Origin: Spirilliplanes yamanashiensis
GTDB taxonomy: Bacteria; Actinomycetota; Actinomycetes; Mycobacteriales; Micromonosporaceae
Direction: 5' to 3'
DNA: 64,000 nucleotides
Assembly: GCF_016863475.1 (NCBI RefSeq)
Contig: NZ_BOOY01000039.1
Coordinates: 1-64,000, forward strand
Shown here: positions 34,819 to 43,412 of the stretch, piece after piece
How positions within the stretch are numbered: the stretch's first letter is position 1
How the letters are laid out: each line of letters begins with the position of its first letter
Notes under the pieces: generated by a model
Told to the model about the DNA's origin: nothing
The model's input: the letters and a program-made list of their open reading frames with translations, nothing else
The model's database searches: none
Made by a program: the position numbers and the translations under genes

Positions 34819-36045
34819 ATGGACGAGCTGCCCATCGGCCGCCGCGTCGCCTACTGGCGTGGCCGCCGGAAGATGTCCCAGCAGGTCTTCGCCGACCGGC
34901 TGGGCAAGTCGAAGAGCTGGGTGGACAAGGTCGAGCGCGGCGTGCGCCGCCTCGACAAGTTCTCCGTCGTGTACGAGATCGCCGACGTCCTGCAGGTGGA
35001 CGTCCAGCTGCTGCTGGGCAAGGACGTCGAGCGCCGGCCGGACAGCATCAACTGCATCGACCAGGTCGAGGTCGAGGAGATCCGGCAGGCGCTGGAGCGT
35101 TATGACCAGATGAGCGCGTTCTTCCAGCCGGCGCCGCAGTGCCCGCCGTTGCCGGAGATGCGCAAGGCCGTCAGCCACGCCTGGCTGACGTTCCAGCACG
35201 CCAAGTACGGGGTCCTGGCCCGCACGCTGCCGAAGCTGCTGCGTGACGCCCAGGCCGCCGACACCGCCCACTCGCAGGGCGAGGACGCCCGCGACGCGGC
35301 GCACCTGCTCGGGCAGGTGTACCAGATCGCCTCGTCGGCGCTGCGCAAGCTGGGTGAGCACGAGCTGTCCTGGCTCGCCGCGGACCGGTCCATCGCCGTG
35401 TCGCAGCGGGCGGGCGACCAGCTGCTCGCCGGGATCGCCAGCTACCGGGTCGGCAGCGCGCTGCTCGCCCTGGGCCGGGCCCGGCCGTCGCTCGAGGTGA
35501 ACGTCAACATCGCCAACCGGATCGCCCCGGGCCACGACATGGGCACCCCGGAACGCCTCAGCGTGTACGGGATGCTGCTGCTCAACGGCGCCATGGCCGC
35601 GGCCCGCATCGGCGACAGCGCCACGGTCCGCGACCTGGTGTGCGGGGCCGAGGAGGCCGCCCGCGCGCTGGGCGGCGACTTCAACCACTACTGGACGTGC
35701 TTCGGCCCGACCAACGTGCAGCTGCACCGGGCCGCGGCCGCGGTGGAGCTGGGCGACGGCCGCACGGCGATCGAGACGCACGAGCAGATCGACCAGGAGG
35801 GCTTCGCCGCCCTGCTGCCCGAGCGGCGCGCGCACCACTACCTCGACATCGCCCGCGGCTACACCCAGATCGGCGACGTCGAGAAGGCCAGCGAGATGCT
35901 GCTCGAGGGCGACCGGCTGGCGCCCAGCGAGATCCGCTGCCGCCCGCTGGCCCACGAGGTGCTGTCCGACGTGCTGCGCCGCACCCGCGGCACCCCGGCT
36001 GCGCCGATCGCCGAACTCGCCGAGCACATGGGGGTCGGGGTATGA
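34819..36045 (+). CDS. XRE-family regulator with TPR-like C-terminal domain
   Basis: A 408-residue protein. Residues 6-66 form an XRE helix-turn-helix (RRVAYWRGRRKMSQQVFADRLGKSKSWVDKVERGVR). The remaining about 330 residues are helical repeats of TPR type, as in actinobacterial peptide- or ligand-responsive regulators. GGGGAGG upstream supports ATG 34819. Its stop overlaps the flavoprotein start by 4 nt (ATGA), so the regulator and the enzyme are made together. The signal it senses is unknown. Confidence 0.9.
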   Translation: MDELPIGRRVAYWRGRRKMSQQVFADRLGKSKSWVDKVERGVRRLDKFSVVYEIADVLQVDVQLLLGKDVERRPDSINCIDQVEVEEIRQALERYDQMSAFFQPAPQCPPLPEMRKAVSHAWLTFQHAKYGVLARTLPKLLRDAQAADTAHSQGEDARDAAHLLGQVYQIASSALRKLGEHELSWLAADRSIAVSQRAGDQLLAGIASYRVGSALLALGRARPSLEVNVNIANRIAPGHDMGTPERLSVYGMLLLNGAMAAARIGDSATVRDLVCGAEEAARALGGDFNHYWTCFGPTNVQLHRAAAAVELGDGRTAIETHEQIDQEGFAALLPERRAHHYLDIARGYTQIGDVEKASEMLLEGDRLAPSEIRCRPLAHEVLSDVLRRTRGTPAAPIAELAEHMGVGV

Positions 36046-36611
36046 CCGACCAGGGCGTCCTCTACGTCATCGCCTGCGGCTCGCCGATCGCCCGGGACGT
36101 CGACGTCCTGGTCGACCTCGCCCAGCGCGACGGCTGGGACGTCTGCGTCGTCACCACGCCCGACGGGCGCAAGTTCGTCGACGTGGGCGAGCTGGCCCGG
36201 CTGACCGGTCACCCGGTCCGGTCGGCGTACAAGGACCCGGGCGACGCGGACGTGCTGCCGCCGGCGGACGCGATCATCGTCGCCCCGGCCACCGTCAACA
36301 CCCTGAACAAGTGGGCGTGCGGCATCGCCGACACCCTGGCCCTCGGCCTGCTGATCGAGAGCTACGGGCTGGGCCTGCCGACCATCGCGGTGCCGTACAC
36401 GAACATCGCCATGGCGGCCCACCCGACCGTGCAGGAGAGCGTGGCCCGGCTGCGCTCGTGGGGCGTCGACGTCGTGTTCGGCGACGGCGAGGTGACGCTG
36501 CACCCGCCGGGCACCGGCGAGCGGCACCGCGCCAGTTTCCCGTGGCGCACCGTGCTCGACCGGCTGCGGTCGCGGTGGAGCGCCGAGGCGGGCCGGCCGC
36601 CCGTCGGATGA
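36042..36611 (+). CDS. Flavoprotein (HFCD / PPC-decarboxylase-like)
   Basis: A 189-residue FMN-binding protein of the homo-oligomeric flavin-containing Cys decarboxylase fold. The typical pattern is visible: YVIACGSPIA near the N-terminus, PADAIIVAPATVNTLNKWACGIADTLAL (flavin and active-site region) and LPTIAVPYTNIAMAAHPTVQESVARLRSWGV. Related enzymes decarboxylate a C-terminal cysteine or 4'-phosphopantothenoylcysteine. The substrate here is unknown. Coupled to the XRE regulator by a 4-nt overlap. Confidence 0.88.
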   Translation: MTDQGVLYVIACGSPIARDVDVLVDLAQRDGWDVCVVTTPDGRKFVDVGELARLTGHPVRSAYKDPGDADVLPPADAIIVAPATVNTLNKWACGIADTLALGLLIESYGLGLPTIAVPYTNIAMAAHPTVQESVARLRSWGVDVVFGDGEVTLHPPGTGERHRASFPWRTVLDRLRSRWSAEAGRPPVG

Positions 36612-36647
36612 CGGGACGCACGCCCGCAGACAGTAGAGTGGGCGGCC

Positions 36648-37490
36648 GTGGAGACCATGAACGCAACGGCGCCGACCGTGGCCGACGTGGTGGCCGCCCT
36701 CGACTCCTGGTACCCGCCGGCGACCGCCGAGCAGTGGGACAGGGTCGGTCTGGTCCTCGGTGACCCCGGGTGGCCCGCCGGCCACCTCTACCTCACCGTC
36801 GACGTGGTGCCCGAGACCGTCGACGAGGCCCTCGCCGCCGGGGCCGGCCTGATCGTCGCGCACCACCCGCTGCTGCTGCGCGGGGTGTCGTCGGTGGCGG
36901 CGACGAGCTGGAAGGGACGCCTCGTCCACCGGCTCATCCGGGCGGGTTGCGCCCTCTACACCGCGCACACGAACGCCGACACCGCGAACCCGGGCGTCTC
37001 CGACGCGCTCGCCGCCCGGCTGGGCCTGACCGACCTGCGCCCGCTGCACCCCGGCGAGGCCGAGGGCACCGGCATCGGCCGGGTCGGCCGCCTGCCGCAG
37101 CCGCTCACCCTGCGCGAGCTGACCGGCCGCGCCGCCGCCGTGCTGCCGCGCACCGCGTGGGGCGTGCGCGCCGCCGGCGACCCCGACCGGGTGATCACTA
37201 CCCTCGCCGTCAGCGGCGGTTCCGGCGACGCGTTCCTGGCCGAGGCCACGGCCGCCGGCGCGGACGCGTTCCTCACCGCCGACCTGCGCCACCACCCCGC
37301 GGGCGAGCACCTCGCCGCGGGCGGCCCCGCCCTGCTCGACGTGGCCCACTGGGCCAGCGAGCGCCCCTGGCTGGACGACGTGGCCGCCCGCCTCGCGGGC
37401 CGGTTCGGCGTCGCCACCACCGTCTCCGATCTCGACACCGACCCGTGGACGCTCCACGCGGTCCAACCCCCTGAGGAGCACCACCCGTGA
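36648..37490 (+). CDS. Nif3-like dinuclear metal-centre protein
   Basis: A 280-residue Nif3/YbgI-family protein with conserved metal-ligand motifs: IVAHHPLL (about 71-78), AHTNAD (about 104-109) and a C-terminal DLRHH and DVAHWASE with the last His/Glu ligands. Short form, without the inserted PII-like domain. Function unresolved, though it may act as a hydrolase or cyclohydrolase. The hexamer TAGAGT lies 8 nt before GTG 36648, consistent with a leaderless start. First gene of a three-gene operon. Confidence 0.93.
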   Translation: METMNATAPTVADVVAALDSWYPPATAEQWDRVGLVLGDPGWPAGHLYLTVDVVPETVDEALAAGAGLIVAHHPLLLRGVSSVAATSWKGRLVHRLIRAGCALYTAHTNADTANPGVSDALAARLGLTDLRPLHPGEAEGTGIGRVGRLPQPLTLRELTGRAAAVLPRTAWGVRAAGDPDRVITTLAVSGGSGDAFLAEATAAGADAFLTADLRHHPAGEHLAAGGPALLDVAHWASERPWLDDVAARLAGRFGVATTVSDLDTDPWTLHAVQPPEEHHP

Positions 37491-38224
37491 AGGCGTCCCC
37501 GGAAGCGCAGCGCCGCCTGCTCGACCTGCAGGCGATCGACACCGCCCTGGCGCAGCTGGCCCACCGGCGCAGGACGCTGCCCGAGCTGGCCGAGCTGGAC
37601 GCCGCCGCGCGCGAGCTGTCGGCCCTGGAGGACGAGCGGGTGCGCGCCCAGGTCACCGTCGACGACCTGGACCGCGACATCAGCCGCTACGAGAAGGACA
37701 TCGACCAGGTCCGCACCCGCAAGGTCCGCGACCAGCAGCGCCTCGACACCGGCGGCGGCGGGGTGAAGGAGCTGGAGGCGCTGCAGCACGAGCTGGCCAC
37801 GCTGAACCGGCGGCAGTCCGAGCTGGAGGACGCCGAGCTGGAGCTGATGGAGCAGCGCGAGCAGGCGCAGGCCGCGCTGGACGCGGTGGTCGCCAAGCTG
37901 GCCGACCTGAACGAGCGGCGCACCGCCACGGAGACCCGCCGCGACGAGGCGTTCGCCGAGATCACCCGGGAGCAGGAGTTCAAGCAGGGCGCCCGCAAGC
38001 CGCTGGCCGCCGACCTGCCCGCCGACCTGGTCACCCTCTACGACAAGATCCGCCTGGACACGGGGCTGGGCGCGGCGCTGCTGCGCTCGGGCCGCTGCGG
38101 CGGCTGCCGCATCGAGCTGTACGGCGCCGACCTGGCCCGGGTGAAGGCCGCCCCGGCCGACGACGTGGTCCGCTGCGAGGAGTGCCGCCGCATCATGGTC
38201 CGCACCTCGGAGTCGGGCCTGTGA
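37487..38224 (+). CDS. C4-type zinc-ribbon coiled-coil protein
   Basis: A 245-residue protein: long antiparallel coiled coil (about 10-180, rich in Leu/Glu/Arg heptads) and a C-terminal zinc ribbon with CGGC and CEEC pairs (about 204-230). The family is widespread in actinobacteria and related to the CdsZ/flagellar-associated coiled-coil zinc proteins; it probably binds nucleic acid or ribosomes (inference). It overlaps Nif3 upstream and the RNase H gene downstream by 4 nt each, so the three are a tight operon. Confidence 0.92.
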   Translation: MKASPEAQRRLLDLQAIDTALAQLAHRRRTLPELAELDAAARELSALEDERVRAQVTVDDLDRDISRYEKDIDQVRTRKVRDQQRLDTGGGGVKELEALQHELATLNRRQSELEDAELELMEQREQAQAALDAVVAKLADLNERRTATETRRDEAFAEITREQEFKQGARKPLAADLPADLVTLYDKIRLDTGLGAALLRSGRCGGCRIELYGADLARVKAAPADDVVRCEECRRIMVRTSESGL

Positions 38225-39393
38225 CGATTGGGAAGGTCATCGTCGAGGCCGACGGGGGGTCGCGGGGCAACCCCGGCCCGGCCGGGTACGGGGCCGTCGT
38301 CATCGAGCCCGCCACCGGGGTCGTGCTGGCCGAGCGGTTCGACGCGCTCGGCGTGGCGACGAACAACGTCGCCGAGTACACGGGCCTGATCGCCGGCCTG
38401 GAGGCGGCGCTGGCGCTGGGCGCCTCGGCCGTCGAGGTGCGGATGGACTCGAAGCTGGTCGTCGAGCAGATGGCCGGCCGGTGGCAGATTAAGCACCCGG
38501 GCCTGCGCCCGCTGGCCGCGCAGGCCGCGCAGCTGGTGCGCAAGTTCGACAGCGTGACGTACGAGTGGATCCCGCGGGCCCGCAACACCAAGGCCGACGC
38601 GCTGGCGAACAAGGCGATGGACGCGGCGGCGGGTCGCCCCGGGAAGGCGTCGGTCGCCGAGCCGCCGCGCGAGGTGGCGGCGGCGGACTCGCCGGCCCGC
38701 GCGGCCGCCCGCGAGGCCGCCGCCCGGGCGACCGAGAAGAAGCAGCCCGTGCAGAGCTGGGCGCCGCGGGACACCGCCGGCGCCACCCGGCTGGTGCTGG
38801 TGCGCCACGGCGAGACCGAGCTGACCGCGCAGGGCCGCTACTCGGGCCGCGGCGACGTGCCTCTGTCGCAGACCGGCGAGGCCCAGGCCATGGCCGCGGC
38901 CGCGCGGGTGGCCGCGCTGGCCGGGCCGGTCGCGGCCGTGGTGAGCTCGCCGCTGCGGCGGTGTACGCGCACGGCGCAGCTGATCGCCGCCGAGGTGGGC
39001 GCCGAGGTCGTCACGGACCCGGGCTTCATCGAGTGCGACTTCGGGGCGTGGGAGGGGCTGACGTTCGCCGACGTGCGGCAGCGCTGGCCCGAGGAGCTGA
39101 CGGCGTGGCTGGGCTCGACGGCGCTGGCGCCGCCGGGCGGGGAGTCGTTCCAGGCGGTGGCGAAGCGGGTCCGGGCGGCGCTGGCGGGCGTGCGGGAGGC
39201 GTACCCCGGGCAGTCGGTCGTGCTGGTCTCGCACGTGTCGCCGCTGAAGATCCTGCTGCGGGACGCGCTGGCGGCCGGCGACGGTTTCCTGCACCGCATG
39301 TACCTGGACCCGGCCGGGGTGTCCCTTCTGGACATGTGGCCGGACGGCGGCGTGGCGGTGCGGGCCGTGAACGAGACGGCGCATCTGCGCTGA
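38221..39393 (+). CDS. Bifunctional RNase H / histidine acid phosphatase
   Basis: A 390-residue actinobacterial fusion. The N-terminal RNase HI domain has the metal-site acids Asp11 (VEADGGSRGNPG), Glu52 (NNVAEYTGL), Asp76 (RMDSKLV) and Asp126 (NTKADALAN), for cutting RNA in RNA-DNA hybrids. A linker of about 50 Ala/Arg-rich residues joins a CobC-like phosphatase domain with RHGET (His196) and SSPLRRCTRTA. The phosphatase half may act on alpha-ribazole phosphate in cobalamin synthesis. GTG start overlaps the zinc-ribbon gene. Confidence 0.95.
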   Translation: MTIGKVIVEADGGSRGNPGPAGYGAVVIEPATGVVLAERFDALGVATNNVAEYTGLIAGLEAALALGASAVEVRMDSKLVVEQMAGRWQIKHPGLRPLAAQAAQLVRKFDSVTYEWIPRARNTKADALANKAMDAAAGRPGKASVAEPPREVAAADSPARAAAREAAARATEKKQPVQSWAPRDTAGATRLVLVRHGETELTAQGRYSGRGDVPLSQTGEAQAMAAAARVAALAGPVAAVVSSPLRRCTRTAQLIAAEVGAEVVTDPGFIECDFGAWEGLTFADVRQRWPEELTAWLGSTALAPPGGESFQAVAKRVRAALAGVREAYPGQSVVLVSHVSPLKILLRDALAAGDGFLHRMYLDPAGVSLLDMWPDGGVAVRAVNETAHLR

Positions 39394-39454
39394 TCGTGAA
39401 GGGGCACGTGCGGTCTATTGACCGGGGCAACTGGATGCGTTTAGCTTCGTCGAT

Positions 39455-39473
39455 CAGGAAAGTTTCTTCACAG
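39455..39473 (+). promoter_or_regulatory. GGAAAGTTTC element upstream of fourth chitinase
   Basis: CAGGAAAGTTTCTTCACAG is an AT-rich imperfect palindrome centred on GAAAGTTTC, 41 nt before the start. It differs from the TAAAG...TAACA element of the three clustered chitinases but lies in a similar place. Regulatory role inferred. Confidence 0.4.
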
Positions 39474-39513
39474 TTCTGACGCATCCCTCCATCCCGCCCC
39501 CTGGAGAGCTTCT

Positions 39514-40824
39514 ATGCGCGGCTCCACCTTCCGTCGTCTCATCGCGGTGGCCGCCACCGCCGCGGTGGCCATCACGATCGCACCCCCCGGCGCCGAGGCA
39601 GCGCCCAAGAAGCCGAAGGTCGACGGCTACTACAAGGTCGGCTACTTCACCCAGTGGGGTATCTACGACCGCGACTTCCGGCTGCGCGACCTGCAGGACT
39701 CCGGCGGCGCCGCGAAGCTGACGCACCTCAACTACGCCTTCGGCAACGTGACGAAGGACGGCGTGTGCGCCACCGCCGACGCGTGGGCCGACTACCAGAA
39801 GGACTTCACCGCCGCGCAGAGCGTGGACGGCGTCGCCGACACCGCCGAGAACCCCATCCTCGGCAACTTCGGCCAGATCCTGGAGCTGAAGGAGAAGAAC
39901 CCGAAGCTGCGGGTGCTCATCAGCCTCGGCGGCTGGTCCATGTCGGAGTGGTTCTCCGACGCGGCCGCCACCGCGGAGTCGCGCAAGAAGCTCGTGGCGT
40001 CCTGCGTCGACATGTACCTCAAGGGCAACCACGCCGGCCTGCCCGCGGGCGCCGGCAAGGACGTCTTCGACGGCATCGACCTGGACTGGGAGTGGCCGGC
40101 CTCGCCGGGCGACACCCCGAACATCTACCGCCCCGAGGACAAGCAGAACTTCACCGCGCTGGTGCGCGAGTTCCGCAAGCAGATCGACGCGTACGGCAAG
40201 ACCCGCAACAAGTACTACGAGCTGAGCGCGTTCGCCCCGGCGAGCCCGACGTTCATCGACAACGGCTTCGAGGTCAAGAAGCTGATGAAGGACTTCGACT
40301 TCATCACGGTGCAGGGCTACGACTTCCACGGCTCGTGGGAGAAGCGCAACAACCAGCAGTCGGCGCTGCGGGTGCCGGCCGGCGCCCCGGACAACCCCGA
40401 CTTCTCGGTCGAGGTCGCGATCAACAAGTACCTGAGCCTGGGCGCCCCGCGGAAGAAGCTGGTGCTCGGCGTGCCGTACTACAGCCAGGGCTGGACCGGC
40501 TCGACCGACAAGGGCAACGGCCTGTTCGCCGCGAACACCGCCGGCGCGCCCGGCAAGTTCGCCACCGGCACCGAGGACTGGAAGCGCCTCAAGCAGCTGC
40601 CCGGCAAGGACGGCTTCAAGGTCTACCGCGACTACAAGGCCGGCCACGCGTGGCTGTACAACGGCACCACCTTCTGGACGTACGACGACCCGGCGGTGCT
40701 GCTGCAGAAGATGTTCTACATCCGCAACCAGGGTCTCGGCGGCGCGATGATGTGGTCGCTCGACGGTGACGACGAGAAGTCGACGCTGACGAAGACCGTC
40801 TCGCTCGGCCTCTGGACCCCGTAA
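39514..40824 (+). CDS. Secreted GH18 chitinase without binding module
   Basis: A 436-residue extracellular chitinase of a different GH18 subgroup from the 2.6-7.2 kb cluster. Signal peptide about 1-30 (cleavage near AEA), then a single barrel. The catalytic motif DGIDLDWE is at 186-193, with Glu193 as acid/base, and it has a longer insert between barrel strands, typical of processive ChiA/ChiA1-type enzymes. QGYDFHGSWE and MMWSLDGDD form later active-site strands. No CBM is attached. Monocistronic, with a clear terminator. Confidence 0.95.
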   Translation: MRGSTFRRLIAVAATAAVAITIAPPGAEAAPKKPKVDGYYKVGYFTQWGIYDRDFRLRDLQDSGGAAKLTHLNYAFGNVTKDGVCATADAWADYQKDFTAAQSVDGVADTAENPILGNFGQILELKEKNPKLRVLISLGGWSMSEWFSDAAATAESRKKLVASCVDMYLKGNHAGLPAGAGKDVFDGIDLDWEWPASPGDTPNIYRPEDKQNFTALVREFRKQIDAYGKTRNKYYELSAFAPASPTFIDNGFEVKKLMKDFDFITVQGYDFHGSWEKRNNQQSALRVPAGAPDNPDFSVEVAINKYLSLGAPRKKLVLGVPYYSQGWTGSTDKGNGLFAANTAGAPGKFATGTEDWKRLKQLPGKDGFKVYRDYKAGHAWLYNGTTFWTYDDPAVLLQKMFYIRNQGLGGAMMWSLDGDDEKSTLTKTVSLGLWTP

Positions 40825-40847
40825 CACCGCACCCCCTCGCACGGCTC

Positions 40848-40880
40848 CCGGGCCGCGACGCCTCGCGCGTCGCGGCCCGG
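40848..40880 (+). terminator. Hairpin after fourth chitinase
   Basis: A perfect 14-bp stem (40848-40861 with 40867-40880) with a 5-nt loop, followed by TT, 23 nt after the stop. Confidence 0.85.
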
Positions 40881-41000
40881 TTGCCGTTCGGCGCACGCCA
40901 CCCGCCGTCCGGCGCACAGTGATCGGCGTCACTCCGGCGGCCCGCAATGCCTCTCGGTAACGTCGCGGCCGCCCGTTGTGACGTTGAGGAGGTTGCCGGC

Positions 41001-41225
41001 ATGGCTGAGCCCGACGTTCGGGACACCCCGCGGCGCACCGACAACAGCCCCTGGAACTGGCTGCTGATCGTGCCGATCGTGGTCCCGCTGATCACCCCGC
41101 TGTTCAACCACGACTCGCCGCGGCTGCTGGGCTTCCCGGCGTTCTACTGGCTGCAGTTCGCGTTCCTGCTGCTCGGCGTCGGCGCCACCGCGACGGTCTA
41201 CAACCGCACCAAGCGGCGGCGGTGA
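41001..41225 (+). CDS. DUF3311 small membrane subunit
   Basis: A 74-residue protein with two membrane helices (WNWLLIVPIVVPLITPLF and WLQFAFLLLGVGATATVYN). DUF3311 proteins are regularly encoded just before sodium:solute symporters for monocarboxylates, and here the gap to the symporter is 3 nt. It probably assists assembly or function of that carrier. GAGGAGG precedes ATG 41001. Confidence 0.92.
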   Translation: MAEPDVRDTPRRTDNSPWNWLLIVPIVVPLITPLFNHDSPRLLGFPAFYWLQFAFLLLGVGATATVYNRTKRRR

Positions 41226-41228
41226 CCC

Positions 41229-42875
41229 ATGGGCGACCACGTCACCGAGATCGTCGTCTTCACGCTGCTGTTCCTGCTCGTCAGCGGCATGGGCTTCGTC
41301 GCGGCCAAGTGGCGCGCGCCGAAGGACATGGCGCACCTCGACGAGTGGGGCCTGGGCGGCCGCTCGTTCGGCGGCTGGATCACCTGGTTCCTCATCGGCG
41401 GCGACCTGTACACGGCGTACACGTTCGTGGCGGTGCCGGCGCTGATGTTCGGGGCGGGCGCGGCCGGCTTCTTCGCCGTCCCGTACACGATCCTCATCTA
41501 CCCGCTGTTCTTCCTGGTGCTCATCCGGCTCTGGTCGGTGTCGCACCGGCACGGCTTCGTCACCCCGGCCGACTTCGTGCGCACCCGCTTCGGCTCGCCC
41601 ACGCTGGCGCTGCTCGTGGCGATCACCGGCATCGTGGCGACCATGCCGTACATCGCGCTGCAGCTCATCGGCATCGAGGCGGTGCTGAAGACGATGGGCG
41701 TCACGGGCGAGAGCGCGCTGGCCCGGCACGCCCCGATCATCGTGGCGTTCGCGATCCTCGCCGCGTACACGTACCAGTCGGGGCTGCGCGCCCCGGCGCT
41801 GATCGCGTTCGTCAAGGACACGCTGATCTACATCGTCATCCTGGTGGCGGTCATCTACCTGCCGGCGAAGCTGGGCGGCTGGGGCACGATCTTCGACGCC
41901 GCGCAGGACAAGTTCGCCGCGTCGCCGAACCCGAACGACGGCATCACGCTCAGCGCCAACAACCAGATCCAGTACATCACCCTGGCGCTGGGCTCGGCGC
42001 TGGCGCTGTTCCTCTACCCGCACAGCATCACCGGCATCCTGGCCAGCAAGAACCGCGACGTCATCAAGCGCAACATGTCGGCGCTGCCCGCGTACTCGCT
42101 GCTGCTGGGCCTGATCGCACTGCTCGGCTACATGGCCATCGCGGCCGGGGTCAAGCCGCTGCCCGGCGCCACCGAGGGCACCGTGGACAGCAACACGGTG
42201 GTGCCGGTGCTGTTCGACCAGGAGTTCCCGGCCTGGTTCGCGGGCGTCGCGTTCGCCGCCATCGGCATCGGCGCGCTCGTGCCCGCCGCCATCATGTCGA
42301 TCGCCGCGGCGAACCTGTTCACCCGCAACATCTACAAGGAGTACATCAAGCGGGACGCCACCCACGCCCAGGAGGCGAACGTCTCGAAGATCACCTCGCT
42401 GGTCGTCAAGGTCGGCGCGGTGGCCTGCATCGTCTTCCTCGACCCGCAGTTCTCCATCGACCTGCAGCTCATCGGCGGCGTGATCATCCTGCAGACGCTG
42501 CCGGCGGTGGCGCTGGGCCTGTTCACCCGCTGGTTCCACCGGGGCGCGCTCATCGCGGGCTGGGTGGCCGGCATGGGCATCGGCATGTGGATGCTCTACA
42601 ACATCGCCAACCCGGCGACCGGCCGCAAGCACTTCGGCGGCTCGGCGTTCCCGCTGGCGGAGCTGGGCCTCGGCTCGCCGAAGACCATCTACGTCGGGTT
42701 CGTCGCCGTCGCCGTCAACCTGCTCGTCGCCGCGGTCGCGACGCTCATCCTGCGGGCGGCGAAGGTCGCCGAGGGCGTCGACGGCACCCGGCCGGACGAC
42801 TACACCGCCGACGAGGGCGACCCCCGCCTGGAGGCCGCCCGCACCGAGCCGGACGAGCTCGCCTCGTCCACCTGA
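41229..42875 (+). CDS. Sodium:solute symporter, monocarboxylate-type
   Basis: A 548-residue carrier of the SSS family with about 13 membrane helices. Features include the LGGRSFGGWITWFLIGGDLYTAYTF start, TPADFVRTRFGS and the cation-site helix AIGIGALVPAAIMSIAAANLFTRN. With the DUF3311 partner this fits the MctP-like group that takes up pyruvate, lactate, acetate or related acids; the exact substrate is open. Two-gene operon. Confidence 0.92.
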   Translation: MGDHVTEIVVFTLLFLLVSGMGFVAAKWRAPKDMAHLDEWGLGGRSFGGWITWFLIGGDLYTAYTFVAVPALMFGAGAAGFFAVPYTILIYPLFFLVLIRLWSVSHRHGFVTPADFVRTRFGSPTLALLVAITGIVATMPYIALQLIGIEAVLKTMGVTGESALARHAPIIVAFAILAAYTYQSGLRAPALIAFVKDTLIYIVILVAVIYLPAKLGGWGTIFDAAQDKFAASPNPNDGITLSANNQIQYITLALGSALALFLYPHSITGILASKNRDVIKRNMSALPAYSLLLGLIALLGYMAIAAGVKPLPGATEGTVDSNTVVPVLFDQEFPAWFAGVAFAAIGIGALVPAAIMSIAAANLFTRNIYKEYIKRDATHAQEANVSKITSLVVKVGAVACIVFLDPQFSIDLQLIGGVIILQTLPAVALGLFTRWFHRGALIAGWVAGMGIGMWMLYNIANPATGRKHFGGSAFPLAELGLGSPKTIYVGFVAVAVNLLVAAVATLILRAAKVAEGVDGTRPDDYTADEGDPRLEAARTEPDELASST

Positions 42876-42891
42876 TCAGCCGACGGCGGCC

Positions 42892-42921
42892 GCGCCGGTT
42901 CGCGTTCCAGCGAACCGGCGC
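42892..42921. terminator. Bidirectional hairpin between symporter and marR
   Basis: A perfect 12-bp stem (42892-42903 with 42910-42921) and 6-nt loop in the gap between converging genes. Confidence 0.8.
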
Positions 42922-42956
42922 CCGCTAGGGCCACGACGCGGAGGACCGCTGATCTC

Positions 42957-43412
42957 CTAACGCCGCCGGACGAACGATTCCAGGGACTCGTTGAGCCGGC
43001 CCAGCATCGTGCCCAGCCGCGCGCGGTCCTCGTCGGACCAGTCCGCCAGGATGCGCCCGTACAGCTCGCGCCGGGCGTCGCTGACCTGCCGCACGCTGCG
43101 CAGCCCGGCCGGGGTGGCGGCGATCAGGTTGCTGCGCCCGTCGCGCGGGTCCGGCTCGCGGCCCACCAGGCCGTCGTTCTCCAGCACCGCGACCTGCCGG
43201 GTGACCGTGGAGCCGTCCAGGTTGAGCCGGTCCGCCAGCGTGGTCACCGTCAGCGGCCCGTCGGCCAGGTGGCGCAGGATCACGTACGCCGCCCGGTCCA
43301 GCGCCCGGTGCGGGGCGATGCCCGTGGACCGCCGGGTCGCCTCGCCCAGCCGCATGAGGAAGGCGATCTGGGTCTCGATCTCGCCCAGGGTGTCGTCACG
43401 CATGTCACCCAT
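42957..43412 (-). CDS. MarR-family transcription regulator
   Basis: A 151-residue winged-helix regulator with a helical dimerisation N-terminus and the wing LADRLNLDGSTVTRQVAVLENDGLVGREPDPRDGRSN. The ligand is unknown. It lies directly after aroA on the same strand: the expected aroA stop (43405-43407) overlaps its start region (ATG 43412 or 43403), so it was probably co-translated with aroA. Confidence 0.9.
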   Translation of the reverse strand: MGDMRDDTLGEIETQIAFLMRLGEATRRSTGIAPHRALDRAAYVILRHLADGPLTVTTLADRLNLDGSTVTRQVAVLENDGLVGREPDPRDGRSNLIAATPAGLRSVRQVSDARRELYGRILADWSDEDRARLGTMLGRLNESLESFVRRR

